From Fusibacter paucivorans (lineage in GTDB: Bacteria; Bacillota; Clostridia; Peptostreptococcales; Acidaminobacteraceae): a stretch of 64,000 nt of DNA. Below, in pieces: positions 8,866-16,790 of the stretch. The position numbers and the translations under genes were made by a program. Each line of letters starts with the position of its first letter. Position 1 is the first letter of the stretch. The notes below the pieces were generated by a model. It did not search any database. It was given only the letters and a program-made list of their open reading frames with translations, and was not told the origin of the DNA. The DNA lies in the NCBI RefSeq assembly GCF_018390735.1, contig NZ_JAHBCL010000013.1:56604-120603 (forward strand). The letters run 5' to 3'.

Positions 8866-10059
8866 ATGCCTACCAATAAAACAAAGCAGATATTTGCCGT
8901 AACGAGCGGCATTGCCTTATTACTTATCGTGGAACTCTTTTCGCGGTTGCCGGATGCCAACAGCCTAAATGACTGGTGTACGACACCATATGCTTTTAAT
9001 TATCATTTTGGCATGCACTCCAGATTTCTAATGGGCAGTATTTTTCAATGGCTGCTCAGTCCCATATCGCTACACAGGCTTTACCTTTTTATCTTACTGT
9101 CTACTTTGATTCTCATTGGCTTGTTTGCTTATTTCTACGCGAAAACGATAACTGCCGCTACTGATAAAGCAACGATAGGTATCACTTATTGGACGATCCT
9201 CTTGATGGCCAGCCCAGCTTCCATTGCATTTCTCTTTTACTGGGGAAACTACGGCAGAATGGATCTCTATTTAATTGGAATCCTCTTCATCGCGCTTTCA
9301 ATTGCAGATAAACGTCATTTAAATAATATGATTCCAGCGCTGCTGTTGATCGGTATGGCCGTTCATCAAGTTTTTCTTTTTACTTATTGTGCCGTTATTC
9401 TAGGCGTATTGCTTTATGAATGCTATCGCAGTCAATTTCACAGAGGGGATGTCATACGTCTGATTTCAGGTATTGTCATCGCTGCAACGGCATTTTTATA
9501 TTTTCAATTTGGAACGTCGCCCTTGTATTATGAAAGTGCCGGTGGTGTTGTCGAAATCCTGAATCAGCAATCCAATATTCCCGTCAATGAAAAAATGATC
9601 GAATATGAATACTTTAAATCACTTTCAGAGCATATGGACGCTTTTGTCAAAGTCGACCTGAAAGATCGTGTCATTCGCGGAATCATTGTCCTCATATTAA
9701 TGATGCCGATAAATATATTCATCTGGCGTTTTTGGCACAATACAGCGAAATTGCACATCACATACCGATTGCTGAGCCTGACGCCGCTGGCAATTCTGCC
9801 TGCCTTTATCCTGACCATTGATTGGGGACGCTGGTTTGCCGCAGTTTATATTGCCGCTTTTAGCTTAATTGCCTATCTGTTTAAACGAAAAGATCCTGTC
9901 GCTGAAATTTATTTTGAAAAACTGTCCGAATGGATACAAAAGCAACCATTATTAGCTTTTGGCGTACTTGTCTATTTCGTGGCGCTTAATAAATTTGAAG
10001 CAGCCGCTATTTTAAATTATGCAACCCATATCCATCTATTTTTACAAAAAATATTTTAG
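8866..10059 (+). CDS. polytopic membrane protein at head of glycan cassette
   Basis: This 397-residue protein has about ten hydrophobic helices, starting at 'IFAVTSGIALLLIVELF', and short loops. The loop after the first helix contains 'LNDWCTTPYAFNYHFGMHSRF', a short aromatic/charged extracytoplasmic segment of the kind seen in GT-C-like or EpsG-like polymer proteins. I do not recognise the exact family. AGGAG lies 11 bases before the ATG. The gene is followed after 11 bases by a glycosyltransferase, and the next genes are overlapping or close, so it is most likely the first gene of an operon building a lipid-linked or surface glycan. Possible roles are a glycosyltransferase using a polyprenyl donor, or a polymerase/flippase; the sequence does not decide. 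Confidence 0.72.
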   Translation: MPTNKTKQIFAVTSGIALLLIVELFSRLPDANSLNDWCTTPYAFNYHFGMHSRFLMGSIFQWLLSPISLHRLYLFILLSTLILIGLFAYFYAKTITAATDKATIGITYWTILLMASPASIAFLFYWGNYGRMDLYLIGILFIALSIADKRHLNNMIPALLLIGMAVHQVFLFTYCAVILGVLLYECYRSQFHRGDVIRLISGIVIAATAFLYFQFGTSPLYYESAGGVVEILNQQSNIPVNEKMIEYEYFKSLSEHMDAFVKVDLKDRVIRGIIVLILMMPINIFIWRFWHNTAKLHITYRLLSLTPLAILPAFILTIDWGRWFAAVYIAAFSLIAYLFKRKDPVAEIYFEKLSEWIQKQPLLAFGVLVYFVALNKFEAAAILNYATHIHLFLQKIF

Positions 10060-10070
10060 GAGGTCGTTTG

Positions 10071-10811
10071 GTGAAGACGATCCACATTCTATTTCCCGTT
10101 TTAAATGAAGAAAAGCGCCTTGAACGAGGTGTGCTAACGACGCAAACTTATATGGAGAGCCTGTTGCTTACCTATCCCCTTTGGGACTTTCTTTTGACGA
10201 TCGTCGACAACGGCTCAACGGATCAAACACAATCAATTGGTGAGACACTTGCTGCTTCACATAAAAAAATCCAATATCTTCGCATTGATACCAAAGGTGT
10301 CGGTGCCGCATTTAGAGCAGGACTCGCTATTAATACAGCAGATGTTATCGGTTATATGGATGTTGATTTGTCAACTGATATCACACATCTTGAAGATGTC
10401 TTGCGCGCTTTTGACCAGTCACCGACTTTAATGCTGCTCAACGGTTCAAGATTGAGCAAAGCGTCAAAAATGGACGGTCGCAAGTGGTACCGTGCACTTT
10501 CATCGAGGGGATTGGTCTACTTGCTGAAGCTCTTTTTAAGTTTAAAAGCATCCGACGCGATCTGTGGTTTTAAGTTTTTTAAAGCCGAGGCGGCTAAACG
10601 GCTTGCTGAAAGTTCCAGTGATGAAAACGGATGGTTCTACCTTATTGAAATGTTGCTTAGAGCTGAGCGAATGCAAATGCACATTGATGAGCTGCCAGTG
10701 AGATGGGAAGACGATCATCAGACAACGGTACATTTTTTTAAGCAAACAGCTAATTACCTTAAGCATATCTTTAGACTTTATATTGAATTTCATTTTAGGA
10801 GCAAATTTTGA
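10071..10811 (+). CDS. family 2 glycosyltransferase (DPM1-like)
   Basis: This 246-residue GT-A enzyme resembles dolichyl-phosphate-mannose-synthase-like transferases. 'FPVLNEEKRLERG' opens the nucleotide-binding fold, 'VDNGSTDQT' follows, and 'GYMDVDLSTD' supplies the metal-binding Asp motif; 'DAICGFKFFKAEAAK' and the ExxxR-like 'LLRAERMQ' are also typical. It has no C-terminal membrane pair, so it is a peripheral enzyme. A TTG at 10068 is possible, but AGGAGG (10058-10063) is seven bases from the GTG at 10071, which I prefer. Its end overlaps the next gene by four bases (TTGA). The likely product is a polyprenyl-phosphate sugar or a glycan extended by one residue. Confidence 0.88.
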   Translation: MKTIHILFPVLNEEKRLERGVLTTQTYMESLLLTYPLWDFLLTIVDNGSTDQTQSIGETLAASHKKIQYLRIDTKGVGAAFRAGLAINTADVIGYMDVDLSTDITHLEDVLRAFDQSPTLMLLNGSRLSKASKMDGRKWYRALSSRGLVYLLKLFLSLKASDAICGFKFFKAEAAKRLAESSSDENGWFYLIEMLLRAERMQMHIDELPVRWEDDHQTTVHFFKQTANYLKHIFRLYIEFHFRSKF

Positions 10812-12022
10812 TATCAATAGAATCTGATAAGCAATTGCATTCATTAAAACAAATGCCGGAAGAAACCAACGAACGGCCTACGGAAAGACAATATGATAAA
10901 ATTATCATTGGCGCCGGTCTGTATGGCTTATATGCCGCTGAATACACTGGTAAAAAAGGTGAAGCAGTCCTCGTTCTAGAGTATGATGAGGCCCCTTTTA
11001 AAAGGGCGACTTATGCCAATCAGGCAAGGGTTCACCTCGGCTACCACTACCCGCGTTCATTTGCAACCGCGAAGAAGTCAGCTGGTTATTTTGATCGCTT
11101 TAATACGGCATATGCGACATGTATTCATTCGACATTTGAAAAAATCTATGCGACGTCTAAGCAGTTTTCTTGGACAGAGGCGCATCAATTTGAAAAGTTT
11201 TGTCATGCCGTAGGTATCCCTTGCACCCCCATTGCCACACAGCGGATTTTTAAAGAAGGCATGTGTGACGGTGCTTTTCAAACAAGAGAATACACATATG
11301 ATGCTAACATCCTTAGAGAAACGATGCTGGCGTCTATTGAGCCATTAGACGGTGTAACTATTCAGTATGGTGCTCGCATTAAACAAATTGAATCATGCGA
11401 TCACCTCTATCGGATAACACTGGAAACTGGTGAAACACTGACGGCGCCTTTCTTATTAAATGCAACTTATGCCTCTATTAATCAAATTATTACAAAAATG
11501 GATTTTCAGCCATTTAAGATTAAATATGAACTTTGCGAAATTATTTTAGTGACACCAAATGATGCTTTAGCCCCACTTGGCATTACCGTTATGGACGGGC
11601 CTTTTTTTTCGATTATGCCTTTTGGGAAAACGGGGTTGCACTCGTTGACATCTGTGACTTTTACACCGCACAAAACATCTTTTGACGTTTTGCCAACATT
11701 TCCATGTCAGGCGCAAAGTAAGGGATATTGCACACCGGAACAACTCGGAAATTGCAATGACTGCCCTTCAAAGCCCGAAAGCGCATGGCCGTATATGAGT
11801 AGTTTGGCAAAGAAATATTTAAAACCGGATTTTGATTTCGAATATGTTGGATCACTTTATGCGATAAAACCAATTTTGACCGTATCGGAAATTGACGATT
11901 CTCGGCCTACCCTTGTAAAAGTTTTTTCAGAATCGCCGACTTTTGTCAGCGTACTTTCCGGTAAAATCAATGCCGTTTATGATCTTGAGGAGGTACTCGA
12001 CCAATATGGAAGCACAAAATAA
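10808..12022 (+). CDS. FAD-dependent oxidoreductase (DAO fold) in glycan cassette
   Basis: This 404-residue protein has the dinucleotide-binding signature 'IIGAGLYGLYAAE' near residue 30, then an acidic residue closing the second strand, as in D-amino-acid-oxidase-like flavoproteins. 'ARVHLGYHYPRS' is a conserved-looking block after it. A segment near residue 300 ('GYCTPEQLGNCNDCPSKP') holds three cysteines that could bind a metal or form a disulfide. The start is TTG at 10808, with AGGAG six bases upstream, overlapping the previous stop. Such enzymes occur in polysaccharide clusters, where the substrate is usually unknown; oxidation of a sugar or an amino substituent is a guess. No membrane helix. 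Confidence 0.85.
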   Translation: MISIESDKQLHSLKQMPEETNERPTERQYDKIIIGAGLYGLYAAEYTGKKGEAVLVLEYDEAPFKRATYANQARVHLGYHYPRSFATAKKSAGYFDRFNTAYATCIHSTFEKIYATSKQFSWTEAHQFEKFCHAVGIPCTPIATQRIFKEGMCDGAFQTREYTYDANILRETMLASIEPLDGVTIQYGARIKQIESCDHLYRITLETGETLTAPFLLNATYASINQIITKMDFQPFKIKYELCEIILVTPNDALAPLGITVMDGPFFSIMPFGKTGLHSLTSVTFTPHKTSFDVLPTFPCQAQSKGYCTPEQLGNCNDCPSKPESAWPYMSSLAKKYLKPDFDFEYVGSLYAIKPILTVSEIDDSRPTLVKVFSESPTFVSVLSGKINAVYDLEEVLDQYGSTK

Positions 12023-12959
12023 TCAATGTGATCGTGAGAAACAGTTTGTTTCGGCTGTGATCTATCTTCATGATGTGGAAACGACTATACTGACTTTTTT
12101 AAAAAGCGTCGACCACACGATGGCACTTCTTTTTGAACGCTATGAAATAATCTGTGTCAACGATGCATCAAAAGACGGCACTGCAAACTATGTTAAAAAT
12201 TTTGAATGCGAAGATAAGACGGCTGCATTGACACTCATTAACATGAGTTATCATCAAGGCCTTGAACGTTCTATGACTGCGGGTGTCGATCTCGCCATTG
12301 GCGATTTTGTCTTTGAATTTGATCAAACGCATTTGCTCTTTTCGCCAGAATCAGTTAAAGCCATTTACCAGCGTGCAATTGAAGGTTTTGATATTGTCAA
12401 TGCGACTCCAAACATCAGACAGCCAGTAACCTCGAAATGGTTTTACAGTGTTTTTAATCGCTTTGCTTCTTTTAGTTACGCCCTCGATACGGAATCGTTC
12501 CGCATGCTTTCCAGAAGAGCGATTAATCGCGTTAGAAGCATGAGTGAAACGGCTCCTTACCGCAAAGCGCTATACGCCAATTGCGGCTTGAAAATGTCGA
12601 CGCTGTCTTTTGATGTGACCGAACAGCTCGGTTCATCAAGCGGAAATGATTTAAAAAGGCGAAGCCAGTTGGCAATTGATGCACTGATCCTCTTTACTGA
12701 TGTCGGTTATCGGTTTGCCATTACCATGACACTGATTATGATGCTGATCACAACGATTGTCGCTATATATGCTGTGATTGTCTATTGTTTTCAAAATCCT
12801 GTCGAAGGCTGGACGCCAACGATTCTTTTTCTCTCATTTTCTTTTTTTGGAATCTTCGGCATATTAGCCATTGTTATTAAATACTTATCCATTATCGTAG
12901 AACTTATCTTTAAAAAACGTCAGTATGTGTATGAATCCATTCAAAAAATATCTAAATAA
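12006..12959 (+). CDS. GtrB/ArnC-like membrane glycosyltransferase
   Basis: This 317-residue protein has a GT2 catalytic domain ('YEIICVNDASKDGTANYV', 'GDFVFEFDQT') and two C-terminal membrane helices (about 235-300: 'FAITMTLIMMLITTIVAIYA' and 'ILFLSFSFFGIFGILAI'). That is the layout of enzymes that move a sugar from a nucleotide donor onto polyprenyl phosphate (GtrB, ArnC, DPM). A longer in-frame ORF begins at 11943 inside the previous gene, but the ATG at 12006 has AGGAGG 12 bases before it and gives a normal N-terminus. It overlaps the flavoprotein gene by 17 bases. It would supply lipid-linked sugar to the membrane protein at 8866 or to a glycosyltransferase elsewhere. Confidence 0.88.
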   Translation: MEAQNNQCDREKQFVSAVIYLHDVETTILTFLKSVDHTMALLFERYEIICVNDASKDGTANYVKNFECEDKTAALTLINMSYHQGLERSMTAGVDLAIGDFVFEFDQTHLLFSPESVKAIYQRAIEGFDIVNATPNIRQPVTSKWFYSVFNRFASFSYALDTESFRMLSRRAINRVRSMSETAPYRKALYANCGLKMSTLSFDVTEQLGSSSGNDLKRRSQLAIDALILFTDVGYRFAITMTLIMMLITTIVAIYAVIVYCFQNPVEGWTPTILFLSFSFFGIFGILAIVIKYLSIIVELIFKKRQYVYESIQKISK

Positions 12960-13134
12960 GGCAATTGCATTGTTAAGGAAATTTCATCATTGCATTTATT
13001 TGATCCTTAATGGCAATTTTAATGATGTAATTCCCACAAATGGTAAGTCACTAAGCATTAAACTGATTTTATTATAAATGTTCAAAAATATGCTATTCGA
13101 TCATAATAATTAATCTTTTTTAAAGGAGTCTTAC

Positions 13135-14085
13135 ATGAAAGTACTTGTCGGCTATACCGGCTTTGTCGGTGGCAATTTAAAAGTTCAAACAGCGTTTGAC
13201 GCCTATTACAACAGCAAGAACATTAGAGAAGCTTTTGGATTAAAACCAGATCTTTTAGTTTACTGCGGTGTTAAGGCAGAAAAGTATATGGCTATTCAGA
13301 ATCCCGAGGCAGACCGCTTGCACATTGAAGAAGCCATGGCTAATATCAGCGCCATTGCACCTAAAAAAATAGTTTTGATTTCAACGATTGACGTTTACCC
13401 AAAACCGCTGCATGTTGACGAAGCGACAATGCCGTCGGTTGATGCATTTGATAAAAATGCATACGGCAAACATCGTCTGATGCTTGAAGCATATGTACGC
13501 GAGCACTTTGATGCATTGATTGTCAGATTGCCTGCACTCTTTGGACTTGGACTTAAGAAGAACTTCATTTATGATCTTAGCCATCCAATCCCTACAAAAC
13601 TCTCAGCGTCACTCTATCACAAATTATCTGCAAATGAAGCGGCAATTGCAAAAGCCTATACACTTGATACCTCAACGAATTTTTATGTTTTAAAAGAAGT
13701 CTATGACGCTGCCGCACTTTTGGAAGCTTATGAACATCAGCAGTTCTCTTCCCTTCACTTTACGGACAGCAGAGCCGTATTTCAATTTTATCCGCTCAAC
13801 CGCCTCTGGCAGGATATTGAAACAGCACTTTCACATCAATTAACGACTGTCAACCTGGCAACGGAACCGCTTAGCATTTCAGAAATACATGAGCGTATAA
13901 AAGGAAAACCCTATCTAAATGAAAAAGATAATGCCTATCCCATTTATGATCTGCGTACAAAATATGCAGCTTATTACCACGACCCAGCTTCAGAATTAGA
14001 TCTGCTTCATCGTGCTTTTCCGTATTTGATGACTAAAGAAACTGTACTGGATTCGATTGAAATGTATTTGAGAGGTGACCAATGA
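13135..14085 (+). CDS. NAD-dependent epimerase/dehydratase family protein
   Basis: This 316-residue extended short-chain dehydrogenase begins 'MKVLVGYTGFVGGN', a GxxGxxG nucleotide-binding loop at the extreme N-terminus. The catalytic tyrosine-lysine pair is 'YGKHR' near residue 120, preceded by the 'LISTIDVY' strand with a Ser/Thr partner. It is a little divergent from UDP-glucose epimerases and lacks the usual Asp after the second strand, so the cofactor and substrate are uncertain. AAAGGAG lies 8 bases before the ATG. It overlaps the following isomerase by four bases (ATGA), so the two act in one transcript; a 175-base gap separates it from the glycosyltransferases. Confidence 0.85.
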   Translation: MKVLVGYTGFVGGNLKVQTAFDAYYNSKNIREAFGLKPDLLVYCGVKAEKYMAIQNPEADRLHIEEAMANISAIAPKKIVLISTIDVYPKPLHVDEATMPSVDAFDKNAYGKHRLMLEAYVREHFDALIVRLPALFGLGLKKNFIYDLSHPIPTKLSASLYHKLSANEAAIAKAYTLDTSTNFYVLKEVYDAAALLEAYEHQQFSSLHFTDSRAVFQFYPLNRLWQDIETALSHQLTTVNLATEPLSISEIHERIKGKPYLNEKDNAYPIYDLRTKYAAYYHDPASELDLLHRAFPYLMTKETVLDSIEMYLRGDQ

Positions 14086-14876
14086 AACTTTCTATTTCAA
14101 ATATTGCATGGTCAGAAAACGATGAAGCTGTGTATGCCATCCTTAAGCAGTCGGGGTTCCAAGGATTAGAAATTGCGCCGACACGCCTATTTCCCATATC
14201 ACCCTATGAAGCGCTTGATTCTGCAAGTGCCTTTAGCCAACAACTTTTCGATACGTATGGGTTAACCATACCGTCTATGCAGTCTATATGGTATGGCAGA
14301 GGTGAACGCATCTTTCAAAATCAGCAGTCACAGCAGCTGCTGATTGACTATACAAAATCTGCAATTGATTTCGCAGCGGCTATTCAATGTAAAAGCCTCG
14401 TCTTTGGCAATCCAAAACAACGAAATCGGATGCCTGGTGATCTCGATAATGTAGCATTTTTTTTTGAGAACATCGCCAATGCCGCTCAAAAAAAAGATGT
14501 CATTATTGCCCTTGAAGCAAATCCTTCTATTTATGGCACAAATATGTTTAATTCGACGCAGGATGTCATTGCATTTGTGCGTGAAATCAACCATCCCGCT
14601 CTTAAAATTAATTTGGATGTAGGCACGATGATTGTCAATAATGAGCAGGTCAACATCCTAACCGATCACGTTGATATCATCCAGCACGTTCATATTAGTG
14701 AACCCTATTTGGCGCCAATTGAAGCACGCCCCTTGCATGATGCCCTCATTCGGCTCTTAATGAATGGTGGCTATGACGGTTTTCTATCAATTGAAATGAA
14801 AACGCCGCCTGTATTTGACGACGTCTTAAAGAGTATTGACTATCTTATTCAGCTTAATGCTCGTTTAACCAGTTGA
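14082..14876 (+). CDS. sugar phosphate isomerase/epimerase (xylose isomerase-like TIM barrel)
   Basis: This 264-residue TIM-barrel protein belongs to the AP-endonuclease-2/xylose-isomerase-like group. Visible marks are 'FQGLEIAPTR' on the first strands, 'ALEANPSIYGTN' with the metal-ligand Glu, 'LKINLDVGTM' with an Asp ligand, 'VHISEPYLAP' with His, and 'FLSIEMKTPP' with the final Glu. These are the usual four metal ligands, so it is probably an active sugar isomerase or epimerase. It overlaps the epimerase gene by four bases and its 3' end overlaps the convergent hydrolase gene by 23 bases. It closes the glycan cassette and probably prepares the sugar that the glycosyltransferases use. Confidence 0.86.
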   Translation: MKLSISNIAWSENDEAVYAILKQSGFQGLEIAPTRLFPISPYEALDSASAFSQQLFDTYGLTIPSMQSIWYGRGERIFQNQQSQQLLIDYTKSAIDFAAAIQCKSLVFGNPKQRNRMPGDLDNVAFFFENIANAAQKKDVIIALEANPSIYGTNMFNSTQDVIAFVREINHPALKINLDVGTMIVNNEQVNILTDHVDIIQHVHISEPYLAPIEARPLHDALIRLLMNGGYDGFLSIEMKTPPVFDDVLKSIDYLIQLNARLTS

Positions 14877-15765
14877 TGATATCGTTGTATACCATTTCAC
14901 GATTAATCTCATTCAGCATTTCATGGCGCCCATTTTCATAGAGTTTCAGGGATACATTAAAACCTGCTTCTCGATAAAACTCGGCGCTTTTTTTCACACC
15001 TTTTCCAAAATCGCCAACAGGATCCATACTCCCTGACATTAACAGCATCGGTTTTGGCAATACTGATGTTTTAAAGTATTCATCATAGAGAATACGCTTT
15101 AAATTTTCAGAAAAAGCTGTAAAAAAGCCGACGGGATGGAGCGCGCCGCAATATGGATCGTTAACGAACTTCTGTACCTCGGCTTCATCTCTAGAGAGCC
15201 AGTCAAATCGTGTTTTCGGCTGCTCGTATTTTTTCGTATAGGCACCAAACGTCAAGTGATCAATGATTTTCGAATGATAATGCACCCCTTTAAATGTTTG
15301 AATGAATGACGCAATATGATAACCGGATGAAATCAGCGTTTTAGATGGAAAACCGGTGCCGGAAAGAATAACGCCGTCTATTAAATGCTGAAAATCAAAG
15401 AGGAAATCACGCGTTACGAACGACCCCATACTGTGCCCAAAGATGAAGACAGGCGTATCGGGATAAGATTCACGTGCCATTGCGACTATTTTTCGCAGTT
15501 CATGCTTCATGCGATTCCAGCCATCTTCACCAAGTTCACCCAACATTTCTGTACTGCCGGCTGTTTTACCATGTCCCCGTTGATCATATGCGAATACGGC
15601 AATGTCGTGTTCCGCGAGAAATGCTGCAAACATCTCATATCTGGCAATGGTTTCAGCCATACCATGTACCAGAATAACTACTTTTTGAGGATGTTTCGTC
15701 TGCGATAATTGATAGCCGAATAGGGTTATGTCGCCAAAAGCGTTGAGTGTGAATGCTTCTTTCAT
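14854..15765 (-). CDS. alpha/beta hydrolase, monoacylglycerol lipase/lysophospholipase-like
   Basis: This 303-residue hydrolase has 'VILVHGMAET' (oxyanion strand), the nucleophile elbow GHSMGS near residue 112, 'LLMSGSMDPVGDFGKG' with the acid residue, and 'NGRHEMLNE' with the catalytic His. The pattern matches serine-dependent lysophospholipases (PldB/YtpA-like). It has no signal peptide and would act in the cytoplasm or on the membrane inner face. It is convergent with the glycan cassette and divergent from plsY, which makes membrane phospholipid; a role in lipid turnover is an inference. Confidence 0.9.
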   Translation of the reverse strand: MKEAFTLNAFGDITLFGYQLSQTKHPQKVVILVHGMAETIARYEMFAAFLAEHDIAVFAYDQRGHGKTAGSTEMLGELGEDGWNRMKHELRKIVAMARESYPDTPVFIFGHSMGSFVTRDFLFDFQHLIDGVILSGTGFPSKTLISSGYHIASFIQTFKGVHYHSKIIDHLTFGAYTKKYEQPKTRFDWLSRDEAEVQKFVNDPYCGALHPVGFFTAFSENLKRILYDEYFKTSVLPKPMLLMSGSMDPVGDFGKGVKKSAEFYREAGFNVSLKLYENGRHEMLNEINREMVYNDIINWLNEH

Positions 15766-15940
15766 ATGACCTCCTCTGTCTATTTAACCTTTTATCTTTA
15801 CCTCTTCATATAACATCTTTTTAAGCTTAAGTGCCCTCGCTATTCATTATAATACTTTAATGACAGTTTTAGTGAAATTCAAAGCATCGCGGTGAAGAAT
15901 CAGCTGAAGGATATTGTGTAATTTCCTTACATAGTTATTT

Positions 15941-15966
15941 TAACACAGCACATTCTGTGTTAGAAT
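15941..15966 (+). promoter_or_regulatory. inverted repeat in putative plsY promoter
   Basis: Two 8-base arms, TAACACAG and CTGTGTTA, separated by six bases (15941-15962), run into a TAGAAT -10-like box (15961-15966). The plsY start is 54 bases downstream. The placement over the promoter is that of a repressor site. No clear -35 box is seen. Confidence 0.35.
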
Positions 15967-16019
15967 AAAGACGGTGAATAAAGTTTGGATTTATATCTTC
16001 ATACACTTGGGGGGAAGTT

Positions 16020-16616
16020 ATGCACTATATCATCGTAATCGTATTGAGTTATTTTATTGGGAGCATACCCTTTTCTTATATCGTCCCGAAAGTCTTTGGC
16101 AAAATAGACATTCGTTCGGTTGGGAGCGGCAATACCGGCACGACAAACGTGGTTCGAACACTGGGCTTAAAAATTGGTGCCCTCGCTTTTATAGGTGATT
16201 ACGTTAAAGGGGTTATTCCGGCTTTTTTAGGCTTGCAGATCCTCGGTTTTAACGGCGCACTAATCGCAGGAACCGTTTGTGTTTTAGGGCACTGTTACCC
16301 TGTGTGGCTTAATTTTAAAGGCGGAAAAGGGATTGCAACATCTGTTGGTGTATTAACGGTAACATTTCCCTATATGGCATTAGGCCTGCTAATTTGGCAG
16401 TTCGCCATTATCTTTGCAACGAAGTATATGTCACTTGCCTCAATAACAAGTGCGCTTTTTTTTCCAATTTGCGTCTTAATCTTTAAAGAGGATACGCCTT
16501 CTAAAATTTTCGCTATTTTCTTAGGCGGTTTTGTCATCTATCGACATCGTGCCAATTTAAAGCGTCTGCTGAATGGCACGGAGAAAAAGTTGACAATTGG
16601 CAAAAAGAACGCCTAA
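16020..16616 (+). CDS. plsY: glycerol-3-phosphate acyltransferase PlsY
   Basis: This 198-residue membrane enzyme transfers the acyl group of acyl-phosphate to glycerol-3-phosphate, the first step of phospholipid synthesis. The three family motifs are present: 'GSIPFSYIVPK', 'VGSGNTGTTNVVR' near residue 38 (phosphate binding), 'NFKGGKGIATSVGV' near 100, and 'IYRHRANLKRLLNGTE' at the C-terminus. About five membrane helices are visible. GGGGGGAAG lies just before the ATG. The tRNA-Sec gene begins 27 bases after its stop. Confidence 0.96.
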   Translation: MHYIIVIVLSYFIGSIPFSYIVPKVFGKIDIRSVGSGNTGTTNVVRTLGLKIGALAFIGDYVKGVIPAFLGLQILGFNGALIAGTVCVLGHCYPVWLNFKGGKGIATSVGVLTVTFPYMALGLLIWQFAIIFATKYMSLASITSALFFPICVLIFKEDTPSKIFAIFLGGFVIYRHRANLKRLLNGTEKKLTIGKKNA

Positions 16617-16619
16617 CAA
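16590..16619 (+). promoter_or_regulatory. possible promoter for tRNA-Sec
   Basis: TTGACA at 16590-16595 and a weak TAACAA at 16614-16619 with an 18-base spacer lie inside and just after the end of plsY, 24 bases before the tRNA-Sec gene. The -35 is perfect and the -10 poor. Confidence 0.3.
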
Positions 16620-16642
16620 TCAGTCTGTTATCATTTCATTCT

Positions 16643-16739
16643 GAGGGTAGATGGGTGCTGGTGTGTCCTCCGGTCTTCAAAACCGGCGAGAGTGGTTAAG
16701 AGCCGCTTTGGTGGGTTCGATTCCCACGTACCCTCGCCA
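16643..16739 (+). tRNA. selC: tRNA-Sec (anticodon TCA)
   Basis: The 97-base gene encodes the selenocysteine tRNA that reads UGA. The anticodon loop is CTTCAAA in a CCGGT/ACCGG stem, with TCA at 16677-16679. It has a long acceptor arm (GAGGGTA pairing with TACCCTC; the eighth pair would be G-G), a six-pair D stem with a four-base loop, a long variable arm, a T arm of GTGGG/CCCAC around TTCGATT, and an encoded CCA (16737-16739). These are the hallmarks of bacterial tRNA-Sec. It lies about 6 kb from selB, selA and selD on the opposite strand. Confidence 0.95.
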
Positions 16740-16743
16740 TAAC

Positions 16744-16790
16744 AAAAAAACACATTTTCTGGTATAAAAATCAGATAAATGTGTTTTTTT
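16744..16790 (+). terminator. terminator after tRNA-Sec, possibly bidirectional
   Basis: AAACACATTTTCTG pairs with CAGATAAATGTGTTT (one bulged T) and ends in a run of seven T. The A-run on the 5' side means it could also stop transcripts of the convergent gene at 16789, whose stop codon lies in the T-run. Confidence 0.8.

Noticed and set aside
8655..8879. 74-codon plus-strand frame before the glycan cassette
   Set aside because: No ribosome site or family features; it overlaps the start of the membrane protein gene and lies in a promoter region.
12957..13020. Possible terminator after the GtrB-like gene
   Set aside because: The stem (AATTGC...TTAAGGA with TCCTTAA...GCAATT) has an internal loop, a 24-base end loop and only four T after it; too weak to call.
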